A DNA stretch of 36,688 nt from the NCBI GenBank assembly GCA_029858035.1, contig JAOUFU010000004.1:1-36688 (forward strand). Direction: 5' to 3'. The translations under genes and the position numbers were made by a program. The notes under the pieces are model-generated. The model was not told the origin of the DNA, searched no databases, and saw only the letters and a list, made by a program, of their open reading frames with translations. Positions 32,337 to 36,688 of this stretch are shown here, piece after piece. Source of the DNA: Phycisphaerae bacterium. GTDB lineage: Bacteria > Planctomycetota > Phycisphaerae > Sedimentisphaerales > Anaerobacaceae. The stretch's first letter is position 1. Each line of letters begins with the position of its first letter.

Positions 32337-33815
32337 ATGGGATTAAAACTTTATAACAGTCTTACGAGAATGAAAGAGGAATTCAAGCCGTTGGAGGAAG
32401 GCCGTGTTGGAATCTACGTCTGCGGCCCCACCGTCTACGGCCACCCGCATTTGGGCCATGCAAAAAGTTACGTCAGCTTTGACATCCTGGTTCGATACCT
32501 TCGCTACCTTGGATACAGCGTTACTTACGTCCAGAACATAACCGACGTCGGCCACTTGACCGACGATGCAGATGAGGGTGAGGACAAGCTCGTCGTCGCG
32601 GCCAAAAAGGAAAAGAAGCACCCCATGGCCCTGGCCGAGTACTATACGCGAAGTTACTTTGAGGACATGGACCGGTTAAATTGCCATCGCCCCGACATTT
32701 CTCCGCGGGCCACCGGGCACATCATCGAGCAGATCGAGCTCGTAAAGATACTCCTGGAAAAGGGCTATGCGTACGAGGTCAACGGCTCGGTCTATTTCGA
32801 GGTCGCAAAATTCCCCGATTATGGAAAGCTTTCGAGGCGAAATCTCGATGAAATGTTGGAGGGCGTCCGAGTTGAGGTCTCTCCCGACAAAAAGGCCCCC
32901 GCAGATTTCGCATTATGGAAGAAGGCCGAGCCCAACCACATCATGCAATGGCCCAGCCCATGGGGTCCCGGATTCCCGGGCTGGCATCTCGAATGTTCTG
33001 TAATGAGCATGAAATATCTCGGCAAAACAATCGACATCCACGGCGGAGGACTGGAAAACCAGTTCCCCCATCACGACTGCGAAATTGCCCAGTCGGAGGC
33101 GGCCAACGGCGTGCAGTTCGTGCGATTCTGGATGCACAATAATATGATTACCGTTGACAATCAAAAGATGGGCAAGAGTTTGAATAATTTTATTACTCTT
33201 AAACAGGCTTTTGCAGGTGCACACGAAAGATTGACCAGAAGCTACGACCCGTTGGCGGTTAGGCAATTGATTTTGAACAGCCATTACAGAAGTCCGCTGG
33301 ATTTCTCGGATGCCGCCCTGTTTGCGGCGCAAAGTGGTTACCAAAAAATAACCGAGACGGTTAAGGCAGTGCGAAAAAGAATGAGTACAGCGGGCCAGGG
33401 GCAGGCTGATAAAAAGAAGGCGAACCAGCTGAAGAAAATGAGGGAGAAATTTGAAGCGGCAATGAATGATGATTTAAATACCTCCGTTGCATTGTCGGTT
33501 TTGTTTGAACTTGTTCGACTGACGCAGGTGCTGCTCCAGGACGGTAATACAAACGTGGGAACTCTTAATCTGGTCGATGTTCTTTTTGACCGGCTGGGCG
33601 GTGATGTTCTGGGTATCGTAAAGGATGAATATCCTCAAGCCGGGGCGGCTGATGACAAGGTAGTGGACAAGCTCGTTGATATTGTGATTCAGCAGCGAAA
33701 CCAGGCCCGCGCAAATAAGGATTTTGCAAAGGCCGATGAGTTCCGTGCCAGGCTCGATGAAATCGGTATTGTGCTGGAAGATAAGCAGGATGTAACCACA
33801 TGGAGGAACAAATGA
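32337..33815 (+). CDS. cysS: Cysteinyl-tRNA synthetase
   Basis: A 492-residue class I aminoacyl-tRNA synthetase. Zinc and cysteine recognition begins with YVCGPTVYGHPHLGH (C29; the HIGH motif is H38-L-G-H41). Other zinc ligands are in WHLECSVMS and HHDCEIAQSE. The KMSKS loop is KMGKSLNNF (K277-S281). The anticodon-binding C-terminal region ends with AKADEFRARLDEIGIVLEDK. Length is slightly above the E. coli enzyme (461 residues), and no domain is missing. The ribosome-binding site is weak (GAAGGG about 13 bases upstream). Its stop overlaps the ruvC start by 4 bp. Confidence 0.97.
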   Translation: MGLKLYNSLTRMKEEFKPLEEGRVGIYVCGPTVYGHPHLGHAKSYVSFDILVRYLRYLGYSVTYVQNITDVGHLTDDADEGEDKLVVAAKKEKKHPMALAEYYTRSYFEDMDRLNCHRPDISPRATGHIIEQIELVKILLEKGYAYEVNGSVYFEVAKFPDYGKLSRRNLDEMLEGVRVEVSPDKKAPADFALWKKAEPNHIMQWPSPWGPGFPGWHLECSVMSMKYLGKTIDIHGGGLENQFPHHDCEIAQSEAANGVQFVRFWMHNNMITVDNQKMGKSLNNFITLKQAFAGAHERLTRSYDPLAVRQLILNSHYRSPLDFSDAALFAAQSGYQKITETVKAVRKRMSTAGQGQADKKKANQLKKMREKFEAAMNDDLNTSVALSVLFELVRLTQVLLQDGNTNVGTLNLVDVLFDRLGGDVLGIVKDEYPQAGAADDKVVDKLVDIVIQQRNQARANKDFAKADEFRARLDEIGIVLEDKQDVTTWRNK

Positions 33816-34300
33816 GGATACTCGGCATCGATCCGGGTTTGCAGGTCTGTGGATATGCCTGTTTGGAGACGGGCGCAGAGAGGGAAAAATTGATTGAAGC
33901 GGGGGTTATTCGCACAGACAGTGGCGCGGCCATAGAGGAAAAGCTCAACAGGATAGCGGAAGATATTGAATCACTTCTGAAGAGTTTTCGCCCGGCCATT
34001 GTCGCTGTTGAACAATTATATGCTCATTATGCACACCCAAGGACTGCAATTTTGATGGGCCACGCCAGGGGGGTCATTCTGCAAAAGTGCGCGGAGGCGG
34101 AAATTGAAGTAAGGAGCTTTAGCGCTACGCGAATCAAAAAGTCAATTACCGGAAACGGAAGGGCGTCGAAAGAACAAATCCAGAGGACCATCCAGACTAT
34201 TCTGTCTTTGCCCAAACTGCCTGAGCCCAGCGATGTGGCAGATGCTATCGCAGCGGCCATCTGTTGTGCAAATTCGATAAGCAGCGTGGCCGAATTTTAA
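33812..34300 (+). CDS. ruvC: Holliday junction resolvase RuvC
   Basis: A 162-residue RNase H-fold endonuclease that cuts Holliday junctions with RuvAB. All four catalytic acids are present: D7 (LGIDPG), E67 (VAVEQLY), D141 and D144 (DVADAIAAAIC). YAHPRTAILMGHARGV and KKSITGNGRASKEQIQ are family motifs. The ATG at 33812 overlaps the cysS stop, and GGAGG lies 6 bases upstream. A start 4 codons earlier would include that ribosome-binding site in the coding region, so I reject it. ruvA and ruvB are not adjacent within the window. Confidence 0.95.
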   Translation: MRILGIDPGLQVCGYACLETGAEREKLIEAGVIRTDSGAAIEEKLNRIAEDIESLLKSFRPAIVAVEQLYAHYAHPRTAILMGHARGVILQKCAEAEIEVRSFSATRIKKSITGNGRASKEQIQRTIQTILSLPKLPEPSDVADAIAAAICCANSISSVAEF

Positions 34301-34365
34301 CCACGGATTTCACTGATTATTCGAATTGATATTTATTTGCGGAACTGCATCGGCATAAATATTAA

Positions 34366-34394
34366 TTGACAGCACGTGGGGCGGGCGTTAAAGT
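34366..34394 (+). promoter_or_regulatory. Sigma-70 promoter TTGACA-17-TAAAGT of glgP
   Basis: A perfect -35 TTGACA (34366-34371) is followed after 17 bases by TAAAGT (34389-34394). The start point near 34401 is about 32 bases before the glgP ATG. The spacer is GC-rich. Confidence 0.72.
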
Positions 34395-34432
34395 AGTACG
34401 CAGAATCGGCGATATGTAGAAAGGAATCACTT

Positions 34433-36688
34433 ATGTCTTCAGGCAGGAAGAAGTGCCGACGAGATTTGCGTAAGCGCGCCCCGGCCACTGGCGTGCGTAC
34501 CGGCTCACGAACCGAGGACATTCAGCAGTCATTTCTCGACAACCTCTTTTGCGGTATGGGCCGGGTTTCCAGGGCCGCCACGCCCAACGACCTCTACACC
34601 GCTTTGGCCTTGACCATCCGGGACCGTGTCCTAAAACAGGGTGTGCGAACACTGGAAACCTATACCGAGCAGGATGCACGCGTCGTGGCCTACCTCTCAG
34701 CCGAGTTCCTGCCCGGACCCCATCTTGCCAACAACCTGCTCAACCTCGGCATCATGGACCAGACGCGTGAGGCGATGGCCAGACTCGGCGTGAATCTGGA
34801 CGAGCTCTTTGAGCAGGAGGAAGAGCCGGGACTCGGCAACGGAGGCCTCGGCCGCCTGGCATCGTGCTACCTGGATTCGCTCGCCTCGGTCGAGATACCC
34901 GCCATCGGATACGGCATCCGATACGAGTTCGGTATCTTCGATCAGATTATCCGCGACGGCTGGCAGGTGGAGATCACCGATAAATGGCTTCGCTACGGCA
35001 ATCCCTGGGAGATCATACGCCCGGAGCTGGCCTTCGATGTGCCGTTTGGAGGACGCACCGAGAGCTGGACGGACGCCCAGGGCCGTTACCGCGTGCGTTG
35101 GGTGCCGGATACCGTCGTCAAGGGCGTGGCCTATGATACCCCCATCCTGGGTTATCGTGTGGGTACCTGCAACCGCCTGCGTCTCTGGAAGGCAGAGGCC
35201 GTGGAGTCCTTCGACTTCGCCGCGTTCGACCACGGCGACTACTATCGCGCGGTCGAAGACAAGATGGTCTCCGAAAACATTACCAAGGTCCTCTACCCCA
35301 ATGACGAGCATGGTGAGGGCAAAGTCTTACGGCTTCAGCAGCAGTTCTTTTTTGTCACGTGTTCGTTGCAGGACATGATTCGCCTGCACCTGAGGTTATC
35401 TCGGCCCCTTGAGAACTTCCACACATGCTGGGCCGTACAGCTCAACGACACGCACCCGGCCATTGCGGTCGCCGAGCTGATGCGTCTGCTCGTTGACGAG
35501 CACCTCATGGACTGGGACACTGCATGGGAGGTCACGCGAAATACGTTCGCCTACACCAACCATACACTCCTGCCTGAGGCACTGGAGACCTGGCCCGCAT
35601 CGCTCTTCGGCCAGCTCCTGCCGCGCCATCTGCAGATCATCTATGCCATTAACCATAGGTTCCTTCAGGAGGTACGCGCACGCTTCCCAAATGACGAGCC
35701 GCGCGTTAGCCGAATGTCGCTCATAGACGAATCCGGCACGCGCTCCGTGCGCATGGCCAACCTGGCCGCCGTCGGCAGTCACTGTATCAACGGCGTCGCT
35801 GAGCTGCACTCCAGTCTCCTCAAAAAATACGTCATGCGCGACTTCGCCGAGATGTGGCCCCGGAAATTCTGCAACGTCACCAATGGTGTCACCCCGCGGC
35901 GATTCGTTGCGCTCAGCAACCCGCCGCTTGCCCAACTGCTCACCGACCGTGTCGGTGATGGCTGGCTCCACGACCTGGACATGCTCCGCAAGCTCGAGAA
36001 GTTCGCCGATGACGACGAATTCCGGCAGCAATGGCGCCGCGTAAAACAGACCGCCAAATGCAGGCTTGCAGAGCTCATCGAGCAGCGGTGCGGCATAACC
36101 GTGGACCCGGCGTCGCTCTTTGATATCCAGGCTAAACGCATCCACGAATACAAACGCCAGCATCTCAATGTGCTCCATATAATCACGCTCTACCTGGATT
36201 TGAAGCGTAATCCGCAGGCCGACATACCGGCCAGAACATTCATCTTCGGCGGAAAGGCTGCGCCGGGTTATTTCATGGCAAAGCTCATCATAAAGCTGAT
36301 AAATTCCGTCGCCGGCATCGTCAACAATGACCCCGCCGTATCTGACCGCCTGAAGGTCGTGTTCTTCCCGGACCACAACGTCAAGAACGCCCAGCCCGTC
36401 TATCCCGCCGCCGACCTCTCCGAGCAGATTTCAATGGCAGGCAAGGAGGCCTCCGGCACCGGCAATATGAAGTTCTCTCTGAATGGCGCTCTGACCATCG
36501 GTACACTGGACGGCGCAAACGTCGAAATCCGTGAGGAGGTCGGCCCCGATAACTTCTTCCTGTTCGGACTGACCGCAGAACAGGCACGGAACCTCAAGGC
36601 GGGCGGATATCGGCCGGGGAATTTTTACGAGCAGAGTGCGGTCCTTCGGGATGTACTGGACTTCATCGCCTCTGGCGCCCCGGCCGGC
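34433..36688 (+). CDS. glgP: Glycogen/alpha-glucan phosphorylase (partial at the right edge)
   Basis: 752 codons are visible and open at the window end; the family is usually 800-850 residues, so only the C-terminus is missing. It releases glucose 1-phosphate from alpha-1,4-glucans. Motifs in order: VVAYLSAEFLPGPHLANNLL, EPGLGNGGLGRLASCYLDSL, GYGIRYEFGIFDQ, VLYPNDEHGEGKVLRL, VQLNDTHPAIAVAELMR, NHTLLPEALE, FCNVTNGVTPRRF, DIQAKRIHEYKRQHLN, FIFGGKAAPGY, and the PLP-lysine segment EASGTGNMKFSLNGAL with K680. The ATG at 34433 has AAGGA upstream. The basic N-terminus (SGRKKCRRDLRKR) is an extension. GC content is visibly higher than in its neighbours. Promoter at 34366-34394. Confidence 0.95.
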   Translation, partial: MSSGRKKCRRDLRKRAPATGVRTGSRTEDIQQSFLDNLFCGMGRVSRAATPNDLYTALALTIRDRVLKQGVRTLETYTEQDARVVAYLSAEFLPGPHLANNLLNLGIMDQTREAMARLGVNLDELFEQEEEPGLGNGGLGRLASCYLDSLASVEIPAIGYGIRYEFGIFDQIIRDGWQVEITDKWLRYGNPWEIIRPELAFDVPFGGRTESWTDAQGRYRVRWVPDTVVKGVAYDTPILGYRVGTCNRLRLWKAEAVESFDFAAFDHGDYYRAVEDKMVSENITKVLYPNDEHGEGKVLRLQQQFFFVTCSLQDMIRLHLRLSRPLENFHTCWAVQLNDTHPAIAVAELMRLLVDEHLMDWDTAWEVTRNTFAYTNHTLLPEALETWPASLFGQLLPRHLQIIYAINHRFLQEVRARFPNDEPRVSRMSLIDESGTRSVRMANLAAVGSHCINGVAELHSSLLKKYVMRDFAEMWPRKFCNVTNGVTPRRFVALSNPPLAQLLTDRVGDGWLHDLDMLRKLEKFADDDEFRQQWRRVKQTAKCRLAELIEQRCGITVDPASLFDIQAKRIHEYKRQHLNVLHIITLYLDLKRNPQADIPARTFIFGGKAAPGYFMAKLIIKLINSVAGIVNNDPAVSDRLKVVFFPDHNVKNAQPVYPAADLSEQISMAGKEASGTGNMKFSLNGALTIGTLDGANVEIREEVGPDNFFLFGLTAEQARNLKAGGYRPGNFYEQSAVLRDVLDFIASGAPAG

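Noticed and set aside
35396-36376. 326-codon open frame on the minus strand
   Set aside because: It lies entirely antisense to glgP, whose motifs are intact. The long frame comes from GC-rich codon structure.
1-36688. tRNA, rRNA, CRISPR array, transposase, integrase or prophage genes
   Set aside because: Looked for in all intergenic stretches and reading frames; no cloverleaf, repeat-spacer array or recombinase motif was seen by eye.

Overview
The window looks like chromosomal DNA from a planctomycete, most likely class Phycisphaerae (Sedimentisphaerales-like). This is inferred from gene content, not from a marker gene. The hints are three cassettes of an ECF sigma factor with a co-transcribed membrane partner, large secreted proteins with HEAT, carboxypeptidase-regulatory-like, discoidin-like and dockerin-like modules, a Tat-exported DegT-type aminotransferase, and a tubulin/FtsZ-superfamily GTPase with a histone-H1-like tail. 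No tRNA, rRNA, CRISPR array, integrase or transposase was seen.

Region 1 (1-9817, minus strand) is regulatory and surface-related. It holds an ECF sigma gene followed by a partial membrane partner (1-633), an ECF/zinc-finger anti-sigma pair (839-2682), a 1002-residue exported HEAT-repeat protein (2891-5899), and an ECF operon whose two downstream genes carry three copies of one discoidin-like domain (6261-9817).

Region 2 (10027-13121, plus) is a central-carbon block, gap-pgk-rpe. Its consensus-like promoter is followed by a perfect 16-bp palindrome placed like an operator. It runs convergently, with a 4-bp gap, into an exported beta-helix/dockerin-like protein (13126-15768, minus).

Region 3 (16392-24377, plus) is the most unusual part. 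It begins with a 559-residue protein made of about 175 residues of Lys/Arg/Thr-rich repeats fused to a complete tubulin/FtsZ GTPase domain. After accD comes a three-gene cassette: an exported clan CD (gingipain/caspase-like) peptidase, a membrane protein with a nucleophile-less transglutaminase domain and a multi-helix C-terminus, and a RimK-like ATP-grasp ligase. The last two form a known conserved pair. The peptidase partner looks new to me and suggests a peptide-tagging or processing system at the cytoplasmic membrane.

Region 4 (24610-36688) is mostly metabolic: the Tat-signal aminotransferase, a DUF4349-type lipoprotein (minus), a RhaT-type transporter, a URO-D-family protein, hisC-hisB-ispF in a tight operon, cysS-ruvC overlapping by 4 bp, and the start of a GC-rich alpha-glucan phosphorylase cut by the window edge. 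Several promoters can be read directly. Two of the plus-strand ones share a 47-column similarity that may show a lineage-specific promoter architecture.
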